From: an uncultured Clostridia bacterium
GTDB taxonomy: Bacteria > Bacillota > Clostridia > Christensenellales > UBA1242
DNA length: 37,983 nt
Direction: 5' to 3'
Assembly (NCBI GenBank): GCA_949841045.1
Contig: CATKXS010000012.1
Location: forward strand, 1 to 37,983
The notes beneath the pieces were generated by a model. It saw only the letters and a list, made by a program, of their open reading frames with translations, did not search any database and was not told the DNA's origin. Below, piece by piece: positions 10,499 to 18,631 of the stretch; the stretch's first letter is position 1, and each line of letters starts with the position of its first letter. A program made the position numbers and the translations under genes.

Positions 10499-11189
10499 AC
10501 ATTTCATGTTCTTCTTGCAAATCCTCTTCTTTGTCTTCTGTTAAACTGTTAAGCCTATCTTTAAGAGCATTACGTTCGCCAGCAAGAGCTCCGTCTTTAC
10601 CATTTTGTAAGTTTTTGATTATATCAAGATTGATAATTTCTCTTGCTTTATTGCCATACTCGGCTTCAGAAGTAAGATTGATATTTACAGTCATTCCCCT
10701 AAAAAGTATTGACGAGTCAACCTCTTCCTGAACAAGTTTATTGTCATAGTTTTCAATTAAAACTTCACGTACAGCCTTTTCTTGGATTTCTTCCATTTTC
10801 TTAAGAAGCGATTTATGGTCATAAACACCTACTTCTTTAATAAAAGCCTCATACTTTTCAATTTTTTCAATTTGAAGTTTATTAGCCTGGTGATTATTTT
10901 CAAGTGTTGCAAGTTCGGCTTTTAATTTTTTCTTGCCGAACAAAGTCTTTTTTATAGCCTTTTCCAACCTTGCTTTTTCAGCAGGATAGCGTTTTTCATC
11001 AAAATAAATTACGTCAATGTCAATGTCAGTGAGAGTTTTTTTCATTAAAAAGCCTTGTCTCTCATATGCATCTTCATAAAGCTCTACAGCCTTACTATAG
11101 TCCATAAGTAGTTTTGTGTATTCATTATTGGCATTGAGTTTTTTCTCGGTTTCTTTTCTGAATAATTCATCAAAAGATTTATATTGCAT
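10497..11189 (-). CDS. Coiled-coil protein of unknown function
   Basis: 230 aa, Lys/Glu-rich heptad-like sequence; own terminator. Confidence 0.6.
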   Translation of the reverse strand: MQYKSFDELFRKETEKKLNANNEYTKLLMDYSKAVELYEDAYERQGFLMKKTLTDIDIDVIYFDEKRYPAEKARLEKAIKKTLFGKKKLKAELATLENNHQANKLQIEKIEKYEAFIKEVGVYDHKSLLKKMEEIQEKAVREVLIENYDNKLVQEEVDSSILFRGMTVNINLTSEAEYGNKAREIINLDIIKNLQNGKDGALAGERNALKDRLNSLTEDKEEDLQEEHEM

Positions 11190-11435
11190 AAACTTACCTC
11201 CTTTTACTCTAGGATTGATAAAGCGGGTTAATATATTATATGCATATTTTATCTTACAAGTATATTATAACATAACTATCTCAAATAGTCAACTAGTTTA
11301 TATAAAAACAAGGCCTCACATGCTAAAAAAATGTCAAATAATTGCGATTTTTAGTTGAAATTGCAAAAAAATTAAATTTTATTTCAGTAATTTTATAAAA
11401 AAAACGCTTATTAAATTTGCGTCAAACTTGCACAA

Positions 11436-11460
11436 AAAAAGACGCACACAAGGCGCGTCT
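11436..11460 (-). terminator. Rho-independent terminator downstream of rpmE
   Basis: Minus strand AGACGCGCCTTGTGTGCGTCTTTTTTT. Confidence 0.6.
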
Positions 11461-11522
11461 ATTTATTTGGGTACGCAAAAATAACAAAGTATTTTTTAGT
11501 ACGCAAGAAAACGACAATTTTC

Positions 11523-11729
11523 TTATTTTAAACCATATTTCTTGTTGAATTTTTCAACGTTACCACTAGCGTCAACCACTTTCTTCTTACCAGTAAAGAA
11601 TGGGTGGCATTTATTGCAAATGTCAAGACTTAAAGACTCGCCTTTAACGCAAGACCTTGTCTTGAAAGTATTTCCGCAAGCGCAAGTTACAGTAACTTCA
11701 TGGTAATCAGGATGAATTTCCTTTTGCAT
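11523..11729 (-). CDS. rpmE: 50S ribosomal protein L31
   Basis: [22 protein letters not shown]...[26 protein letters not shown]. Confidence 0.95.
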   Translation of the reverse strand: MQKEIHPDYHEVTVTCACGNTFKTRSCVKGESLSLDICNKCHPFFTGKKKVVDASGNVEKFNKKYGLK

Positions 11730-11776
11730 AATAGTCCTCCTATAAATATTTTTTTGCGCAATTTGCGCAGTTTTAA

Positions 11777-12037
11777 TTAGTCACCTACATATGGAAGTAA
11801 GGCAACATTTCTAGCTCTTTTGATTGCGGTGCAAAGCTCTCTTTGGTGATAAGAGCAAACGCCAGTTTGACGTCTTGGTAAAATTTTACCTTTTTCAGTG
11901 ATATATTTTCTGATTTTTGAAACGTCTTTGTAGTCAATAGTTTTTTCACCAGCAACACAAAAAGCACAAACTTTTTTCTTTGAAGGTTTTCTAAACTTTT
12001 TTACAACAACCTTCTCTTCGGCTTTAGCTTCTGCCAT
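11777..12037 (-). CDS. rpsR: 30S ribosomal protein S18
   Basis: [19 protein letters not shown]...[33 protein letters not shown]. Confidence 0.95.
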   Translation of the reverse strand: MAEAKAEEKVVVKKFRKPSKKKVCAFCVAGEKTIDYKDVSKIRKYITEKGKILPRRQTGVCSYHQRELCTAIKRARNVALLPYVGD

Positions 12038-12068
12038 AGTTATAATCTCCTTTTAAATATTTTTACCC

Positions 12069-12479
12069 TTAGAATGGTAAGCTGTCATCGTCATCAATAG
12101 GTTCAAGCTCTGCATTGCCATCACTTGGTCTAACAGCGCCGTCACCAGTAGGGTCGCCACTTCTTGAACTTAAGAATTCAACATCGTTTGCTGTGATTTC
12201 AGTTGTGTAACGTTTGCTTCCATCAGATGCTTCATAAGATACATTTTGGATACGTCCAACTACGCAACATTTTGAACCTTTTTTCAAAAATTTGTGGCAG
12301 TTTTCAGCAAGTCCTCTCCAAACAACAATGTTGAAGAAATCTGCTGATGGGCCATTATCGTTATTGTTTGCAAAGCCTCTTTGCACAGCAAGAGAAAATC
12401 TGCAAACTGAAACACCACTGTTTGTTGTGGTAATTTCTGGGTCTTTAGTTAAATTTCCAATTAAAATAATTTTGTTCAT
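12069..12479 (-). CDS. ssb: Single-stranded DNA-binding protein
   Basis: MNKIILIGNLTKDPEITTTNSGVSVCRFSLAVQR; acidic C-terminal tip DDDSLPF; rpsF-ssb-rpsR synteny. Confidence 0.95.
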   Translation of the reverse strand: MNKIILIGNLTKDPEITTTNSGVSVCRFSLAVQRGFANNNDNGPSADFFNIVVWRGLAENCHKFLKKGSKCCVVGRIQNVSYEASDGSKRYTTEITANDVEFLSSRSGDPTGDGAVRPSDGNAELEPIDDDDSLPF

Positions 12480-12691
12480 AATATCTCCCCTGCAAACTTA
12501 GTTTGCATCATTATCGTACACTGAGTAGTAATCTCCATTCACTTCTCATTCCATCGAGCCAGATGTTCGACGACTATCGTTGTACCTTGTAACATTATCT
12601 AGTACCAAATGTTCGACAACCTTAGGCTGTTTTCTATTAAAAACTAATTTTTAAATCGTAGTATTCAAAAATTTATGTTTGCTTTATTAAA

Positions 12692-12973
12692 TTACTTTCT
12701 TACGAAAAGTTGACGAACAACGCCTTCAGTAATGTTCATGAGTTTTGCCATTGCATCAATTTCGCCTGCGTCAATTGTCATGTTCATAAGAACATAAAAA
12801 CCTTCGTTCTTGAAATTGATTGGATAAGCAAGTTTTCTCATTCCCCATTTATCAATGCCTTCAACAGTGCCGCCTTTAGATTCAACATAAGAAGAGAATT
12901 TTGAAATCAATTCTTCACGTTTTTCTTCGGCAACATCAGAAGCGATGATATAAAGAAGTTCATACTTATTCAT
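12692..12973 (-). CDS. rpsF: 30S ribosomal protein S6
   Basis: MNKYELLYIIASDVAEEKREELISKF...WGMRKLAYPINFKNEGFYVLMNM; start trimmed from the ORF track (13024) to the internal Met with an RBS. Confidence 0.93.
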   Translation of the reverse strand: MNKYELLYIIASDVAEEKREELISKFSSYVESKGGTVEGIDKWGMRKLAYPINFKNEGFYVLMNMTIDAGEIDAMAKLMNITEGVVRQLFVRK

Positions 12974-13049
12974 ACTTTTTACCTCCTTTTGGACAAAATG
13001 GTCTTTTCCTTTAAAAAAAGACAAGGACAGTAAATTTTACTGCCCTATT

Positions 13050-13078
13050 AGTATATCTTTGTTTATATAATTTGTCAA
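13050..13078 (-). promoter_or_regulatory. Sigma-A promoter of the rpsF operon
   Basis: Minus strand TTGACA-17 nt-TATACT. Confidence 0.75.
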
Positions 13079-13109
13079 GCGTTTTATTAATTTTTAATTA
13101 CGCTATTTT

Positions 13110-13829
13110 TTATCTTTGAGACCCTTCCTTTTCATCTCCGCCTTTGCGCTCTTTTTCTTCGTCATAATCACTGCCAAGAAATTCCTTTTTATCCCGCCTA
13201 GTCTCTTTTCTAACATTCAAAATCTCATTTTTTAATTTGAATTTATCCAATTTATTTACATTTTCTTGCTCAAACTTTTTGTTTCTTTCTTCATTTTGTC
13301 CCAAAGATTTAACATCCGTATAGTTTATATAATCATTTTCTGTAATCTTATCGGTCAAGTATCTATATAGATATTGCTCAACTAAACCATGTTCAACAGT
13401 ATTAGCCTCATAACTGAGTACAAAATCAAAGCCAATTTTTTCATAAAGCTTCACTGCATTGTCATTATGCCCCATGCATTCTACCGAAACAGTCGGAAAA
13501 CCTTTTGAGTGGTGAAGCGCATAATCAACAAGCGCACTTCCTATTCCTTGCTTTTGATAATCTTTGTCAACCGCCAAAACCGCAATATACAAACTACCTT
13601 CAATATATCCTTCCATAAGCGAGACAAACCCTACAACATTGTCGCCTTTCATAGCACAAACATAATAATTTTTAGTAGCAGTTTCAAAAGCAATATCTTC
13701 AAGGAGACCAAAAATACATTTATTATCAAAAATTCCATCATGATTTATATCATGCTGATGATAAATTCTTAAAACTTGACTCATCAAATCATCTTTTTTC
13801 TTTACGACAACAAATTCTAAATCTTCCAT
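13110..13829 (-). CDS. GNAT-family N-acetyltransferase with charged C-terminal extension
   Basis: AVLAVDKDYQKQGIGSALVDYALHHSKG...VECMGHNDNAVKLYEKIGFDFV. Confidence 0.85.
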   Translation of the reverse strand: MEDLEFVVVKKKDDLMSQVLRIYHQHDINHDGIFDNKCIFGLLEDIAFETATKNYYVCAMKGDNVVGFVSLMEGYIEGSLYIAVLAVDKDYQKQGIGSALVDYALHHSKGFPTVSVECMGHNDNAVKLYEKIGFDFVLSYEANTVEHGLVEQYLYRYLTDKITENDYINYTDVKSLGQNEERNKKFEQENVNKLDKFKLKNEILNVRKETRRDKKEFLGSDYDEEKERKGGDEKEGSQR

Positions 13830-14014
13830 AATATATCCTTTTTATGGCTTAATTTTAACATGTTTGCATAAACTTGTCAATACAGCCTTAAAAAGCTAAG
13901 GCTGAATCTTAACTAAAACATTTAATAATCAAATATTCAATAAAATTCATTTTATTATTGGGTATTATTGCGTAACTAAAAAAGCACTATTTTCGTTAGT
14001 GCTTTTCTTTAATT

Positions 14015-14794
14015 CTACTTTTCTTCTGATATTTCGCTATTATTTTCATCATTTATTGACTTCTCTGTTAAATCTTCAACCTCGCTCTCGTCAGCTATAA
14101 AATTGACATCTTTAGCCGATTTTTCTTCTAAATTTTCATCATTTTTGCAATTTTTAGGTGAATTATTCACTTTTTCAGGCGAATTCTTCGCCTTTTTTGA
14201 TGAATTATCTCTTTTTGATTGCCTATGAAATAAACTTATAAACTTACCCAAAATAAGGATAATCCTCTCACAGTGAGTCATGGCATATTTTTTACAATAC
14301 GCCTTTCCAAAAATTGTAAGCGCGGCGATAACAGCAGAAACAACCGAAGCAATTAAGACTTGTAAAAAGTCATCAGCTACATTAAAAACAAAGAACGCAG
14401 TAATAGTTGCACCAGCAGCACCGGCAAGAATACCACAAATATCTCCGATGACGTCCGCTGACACACTTGCAACCTTTTCTTTATTTTGAATAAGCTTAAT
14501 TGATTCTTTCGCGCCTCTCACTTTTCTCGCCGCCATAGCTCTAAAGGGCTCAAAGTTTGCAGTTGTAATTGCCACACCCACCATATCGGCCACTATCGCT
14601 ATCAAGATGAACACCAAAATTACAACTATACTTACAGCAATGCCCGCTCCACTTAGAGAAATTTCGCTGACTATACCAAAGGCGAGCGATAAAAAGAATG
14701 ACAAAACAAGCACGATAAGTGGCCATTTCCACCATATCGCAAATTTTGACGGTTTAGGTTTTTTAGGTTTTTTCACTTTCATTTTAATCCTCAT
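14015..14794 (-). CDS. DUF21-like polytopic membrane protein, candidate OLE-associated protein OapA
   Basis: VADMVGVAITTANFEPFRAMAARKVRGAKESIKLIQNKEKVASVSADVIGDICGILAGAAGATI flanked by TM helices, resembling DUF21/OapA as recalled; close to a candidate OLE RNA. Confidence 0.55.
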   Translation of the reverse strand: MRIKMKVKKPKKPKPSKFAIWWKWPLIVLVLSFFLSLAFGIVSEISLSGAGIAVSIVVILVFILIAIVADMVGVAITTANFEPFRAMAARKVRGAKESIKLIQNKEKVASVSADVIGDICGILAGAAGATITAFFVFNVADDFLQVLIASVVSAVIAALTIFGKAYCKKYAMTHCERIILILGKFISLFHRQSKRDNSSKKAKNSPEKVNNSPKNCKNDENLEEKSAKDVNFIADESEVEDLTEKSINDENNSEISEEK

Positions 14795-14912
14795 TTTTTT
14801 ATTTATCTATTTCTATATAATTTTTATAGTTTTTCTCTATCGCTTCTAATATGAGTTCGACTGCGAATCTCGTTTCAAAGGATAATTGTAGTTTATCTTT
14901 ATTCGCATTATA

Positions 14913-15323
14913 CTAGTCGATGATTTCTGTCATTTCACCTTTTGCTATGCTAAATGACCACCAATCACAAATCATTTCAACTATATAAACATAAGGCATG
15001 TCGTGTACCCTCCCCCGTTTGTCAATCCAAGCTTCTGGGTGGTGAAGATTTGTCTTTTTATGCGATTCTACCGCTTTTTTGAATAAAATTTCGCTTTTTT
15101 CGTCATTTTTTCCAAAAAAATGTTTTAAATATGGCAAAAATTCTTCGTCAGTATATTTTGACATATCATGCTTTTCTATATTCTTCCTGATAATACTTAG
15201 AGTTTTTTCGTCTAAATTTAGGCTGTCTTTATTAATTCTTTTGCAATATTGGTCAAATGCCTTTTTAATATTTTCTCTATGAGTCTTTATGTAATCTAAA
15301 TATTCGACAATTTCTTTTTCCAT
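14913..15323 (-). CDS. DUF5662-like hypothetical protein
   Basis: IEKHDMSKYTDEEFLPYLKHFFG...ESHKKTNLHHPEAWID...MPYVYIVEMICDWWSFSIAKG; start trimmed to MEKEIVEYL. Confidence 0.6.
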   Translation of the reverse strand: MEKEIVEYLDYIKTHRENIKKAFDQYCKRINKDSLNLDEKTLSIIRKNIEKHDMSKYTDEEFLPYLKHFFGKNDEKSEILFKKAVESHKKTNLHHPEAWIDKRGRVHDMPYVYIVEMICDWWSFSIAKGEMTEIID

Positions 15324-15487
15324 AAATATAGTATAGCACATTTGAAATATTTTTGCAACAGACTTCGTCTGCTTTCGCTAAGTAACCGTCTTTGTTTGGC
15401 AGGTTTAACCTGTTTTTATTTTATCACATATTATTCTTCAAGTACAAAAGACATTTAAAGCCTCTATTTTCAAATCTATTTTAAAAA

Positions 15488-15522
15488 CAAAAAAGAGAAT
15501 AACGGAAATATCTGTTATTCTC
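15488..15522 (-). terminator. Terminator of the approx. 600-nt ncRNA
   Basis: GAGAATAACAGATATTTCCGTTATTCTC followed by a T run on the minus strand. Confidence 0.85.
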
Positions 15523-16089
15523 CCAGAAGGTAACTAGCTAAGTAAACCTTGCGCCATAGGTTCGGTCGGATTTCCCATTCTCGCACTCCATGTCACCATT
15601 AGAGCAGTTTCCTTTTAAGCAAGACATAACACCGAATCGCCACTTAGGTCGCACTATAATCCTTAACTAGCCAGCTTAGTCCAGCAACAGTCTAGAAGTT
15701 TTCCTTGACAGCGGGACACTTAATTAGCCTATTTTGCAAACTCAATTTCAAGAGCAGCAATAAATGATTGTTGGCCTTCCTCTCAATTTATCGCCTATGC
15801 TCTATCCCAAGAAATTCACTCAAGGCAGGCTACACTGCACACAACTTTTATCGCAATGCAGGTTCTTACCCAGCAGATGGCCTCATATTGACACCACCAA
15901 ATCTAGGTCTCCACGAAAATTGGGATTGCCGCTATATGCCATTATAGCTTTCCCAATAATCTTAACTTCCAGCCCCAGCCCCAGTTTGGGCAACCAAAGC
16001 CAGCACCAGAAACTTCACAGATATGCCCTTCGACGCTATTACTTCGCCTTCCTTGAGAGCCCGTCTGACTAGAATACTGCACCTTCTAC
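15488..16089 (-). ncRNA. Large structured non-coding RNA, approx. 600 nt, candidate OLE RNA
   Basis: Higher-GC region with no convincing CDS, bounded by promoter TTGACA-18-TATACT (16125-16096) and terminator GAGAATAACAGATATTTCCGTTATTCTCTTTTTT (15522-15488). Length and nearby DUF21/OapA-like gene fit OLE; family identity not verified by a covariance model. Confidence 0.65.
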
Positions 16090-16095
16090 TTTAAT

Positions 16096-16125
16096 AGTAT
16101 ATCACAAAACAATATTAAATGTCAA
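16096..16125 (-). promoter_or_regulatory. Sigma-A promoter of the approx. 600-nt ncRNA
   Basis: Minus strand TTGACA-TTTAATATTGTTTTGTGA-TATACT. Confidence 0.85.
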
Positions 16126-16208
16126 ATATTAGCCAAAAATATTAAATCAGCCCCTATTTCCCCACTTTTAATTAAAAGTCGAACCTAAAAAATTAAAATC
16201 AATTCTTT

Positions 16209-16403
16209 TCATTTTATATTAAAATTTGAGAATGCGTAGCTAACATTTTTCCTATTAGGCGGTGCCGACAAAGTTAAATGTGTAAGTTTTTCTTTTTTAC
16301 CCATTCCATATACTACCTTATGCTCTTTCACTCTGTTTTCGTCAAGCATAAGCCTATTCAATCTATCCTAATATTTCTCTAAACTTTCTGTTCGTTTTCC
16401 CAT
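16209..16403 (-). pseudogene. Small degenerate ORF with one in-frame TAG
   Basis: ATG at 16403 reads MGKRTESLEKY*DRLNRLMLDENRVKEHKVVYGMGKKEKLTHLTLSAPPNRKNVSYAFSNFNIK*; coding-like apart from the TAG at 16370-16368. Confidence 0.35.
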
Positions 16404-16540
16404 AGAAGTAGTTTAACATATATGTCAAAATAAGTCCATGAAGAGATTTCTGTTATAGAATTTTAATATTATTAAAAAATACAAAATTAAAATGCTTTTA
16501 AAATTATTGAAAATGTGCTAAAATCATATGCGGAGGAGAA

Positions 16541-16882
16541 GTGTTAAAACTAATAAACCTAAAAGAAGGCGAATACAGTGTTGATAGCGCAATTGCAACT
16601 GTTGAAATCGAAATTGAAAGTGCAAAAAAAGAAGGTATTGTTGCAATTAAGATTTTACATGGTTATGGCTCACATGGACGCGGCGGTGTGATAATGCGGC
16701 AACTTCGAAAATCTCTCGCTCTTTGGAAAAGAAGCGGGCTAATCAAAGATTTCTTTGGTGGCGATAAGTGGAATTTGTTTGACGAGAATGCAAAAAGGAT
16801 ATTAAATAAAGATAAATCCATTTATAGCGACTGCGATATTACAACTTCAAATCCAGGTATAACAATAGTCGAAATTATGTAA
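16541..16882 (+). CDS. Smr-domain-like protein
   Basis: LKEGEYSVDSAIATVEIEIESAKKEGIVAIKILHGYGSHGRGGVIMRQLRKSL; GTG start after GGAGGAGAA. Confidence 0.65.
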   Translation: MLKLINLKEGEYSVDSAIATVEIEIESAKKEGIVAIKILHGYGSHGRGGVIMRQLRKSLALWKRSGLIKDFFGGDKWNLFDENAKRILNKDKSIYSDCDITTSNPGITIVEIM

Positions 16883-16926
16883 ATTTACATAAAAACATTA
16901 TAAATATGCTAAAAAATGGTGAAAAA

Positions 16927-17625
16927 ATGCTAAAAATTGATAAATTAAGCTATAATGTCAAAGAAAATGACAAAGATAAGGAAATCTTGAAAGACATAAA
17001 TTTAAGCTTTGACGAAAATAAAATCTATGTGGTGACAGGTCCAAACGGCGGCGGAAAATCTACCCTCGTAAAACTTATTATGGGCATAATAAATCCTGAC
17101 AGCGGAAAGATTTTTCTTGATGAACAAGACATCACAACTCTTTCCATTGACGAGCGTGCAAAGGCTGGAATAAGTTTTGCCTTTCAAAAGCCTGTGACTT
17201 TCAAAGGATTAAAAATAAAACAGCTTCTCGACATTGCAAGCGGAAAAACAAACAATGTTGGACAAAGCTGTGAGTATCTTTCTGCCGTTGGACTTTGTGC
17301 AAAGGATTATATTGACCGCCCTCTTGACGATAAACTCTCTGGTGGTGAGCAAAAGAGGATTGAAATTGCTATGGTGCTTGCACGAGGCGGAAAGGTAAAT
17401 ATCTTTGATGAGCCTGAAGCTGGAATTGATTTGTGGAGTTTTGAAAAACTTACTAATATATTTTCATCGCTTAAAAGTACAACGACAATAATTGTCAGTC
17501 ACCAGCAAAAGATACTTGAAATTGCTGACGAAGTAATCCTTCTCAAAAATGGACAAATTGAAAAAGTCGGCTCATACTCGGAAGTTGCTCCACTTCTTAA
17601 TCAATCATGCGCTCAGCTTAAATAG
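16927..17625 (+). CDS. sufC: Fe-S cluster assembly ATPase SufC
   Basis: GPNGGGKSTLVKLIMG, LSGGEQKRIEIAMVLARGG, NIFDEPEAGIDLWSFE; start trimmed to MLKIDKLSYN. Confidence 0.88.
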   Translation: MLKIDKLSYNVKENDKDKEILKDINLSFDENKIYVVTGPNGGGKSTLVKLIMGIINPDSGKIFLDEQDITTLSIDERAKAGISFAFQKPVTFKGLKIKQLLDIASGKTNNVGQSCEYLSAVGLCAKDYIDRPLDDKLSGGEQKRIEIAMVLARGGKVNIFDEPEAGIDLWSFEKLTNIFSSLKSTTTIIVSHQQKILEIADEVILLKNGQIEKVGSYSEVAPLLNQSCAQLK

Positions 17626-17633
17626 AGGTAAAT

Positions 17634-18554
17634 ATGGAAAAATTTGAAGAAAAATTATTAGAAAAACTTACAGATTTGCATAAATTACCAAGTGGAGCAT
17701 TTAATTTACGCAAAAATGGTCAAGCAGAAGTAAGAAATACAACAAAAGAAATTGACATTGTTCCTAAAAAAGACAAGAGCGGAATTGATATTATTGTCAA
17801 GCCAAACGTCATAGGCAAGAGTGTCCATATCCCCGTCATAATTTCGGTCGGCGGACTCAGTGACCTCGTATACAACGATTTTTATATTGGCGAAAACTCA
17901 GATGTTCTCATTGTCGCTGGTTGTGGAATTCATAACGCAACTTGCAAGACAAGCACTCATGACGGAATTCACTCTTTCCACCTTGAAAAGAACAGCAAAG
18001 TTAGATATGTTGAAAGACATATTGGCGAAGGCGAAGGTACTGGTGGTAAGATTTTAAATCCTGTGACCAAATGCACTCTCAAAGAGGGCGCCCAAATGAT
18101 TATGGAGACCACCCAACTTGGCGGAGTGACTTCCACTGTCAGAAAAACTTATGCAAAACTTCATAATAATTCACGCCTTACAATCCAAGAAAACATTTTA
18201 ACAACTGATGAGCAAACCGCAAAAACCGAATTTAAGGTTGACCTTGTTGGAAAAGGAAGCGGAGTTGAAGTTGTCAGCCATAGCGTTGCAAGAGATAATT
18301 CATTCCAAGAATTCCATTCAAACGTCATTGGCAGGAACGAATGCTTTGGACATGTTGAATGTGACGGAATTTTACTTGATAATGCACGTATTATTTCGGA
18401 GCCAAAAATTGACGCAGTAAATAAGGAAGCCTCTCTTGTTCATGAAGCAGCAATCGGAAAGATAGCCGGCGATGAACTAATAAAACTTATGACACTCGGA
18501 CTTTCACAAAAGGAAGCTGAAGAAATAATAATACAAGGCTTTTTGTTAGGTTAA
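17634..18554 (+). CDS. Short SufB/SufD-family scaffold protein
   Basis: Beta-helix SufBD core, e.g. VVSHSVARDNSFQEFHSNVIGRNECFGHVECDGILLDNARIISEPKIDAVNKEASLVHEAAIGKIAGDELIKLMTLGLSQKEAEEIIIQGFL. Confidence 0.9.
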   Translation: MEKFEEKLLEKLTDLHKLPSGAFNLRKNGQAEVRNTTKEIDIVPKKDKSGIDIIVKPNVIGKSVHIPVIISVGGLSDLVYNDFYIGENSDVLIVAGCGIHNATCKTSTHDGIHSFHLEKNSKVRYVERHIGEGEGTGGKILNPVTKCTLKEGAQMIMETTQLGGVTSTVRKTYAKLHNNSRLTIQENILTTDEQTAKTEFKVDLVGKGSGVEVVSHSVARDNSFQEFHSNVIGRNECFGHVECDGILLDNARIISEPKIDAVNKEASLVHEAAIGKIAGDELIKLMTLGLSQKEAEEIIIQGFLLG

Positions 18555-18631
18555 AAAATTAAAAAAAATGTTATAAAATTAGATAATTACAAAAAATCCT
18601 TAAAATTTAAGGATTTTTTTGCTTTTTTGTG

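Noticed and set aside
15764-16072. 102-aa plus-strand ORF MIVGLPLNLSPMLYPKKFTQG...
   Set aside because: Antisense to the promoter- and terminator-bounded structured ncRNA; composition looks non-coding and there is no RBS or recognisable domain.
15488-16089. RNase P RNA or tmRNA as the identity of the large ncRNA
   Set aside because: By eye I found no RNase P core (GAGGAAAGTCCGGGC-like) and no tmRNA tag-peptide or tRNA-like ends; the length and neighbouring gene fit OLE better.
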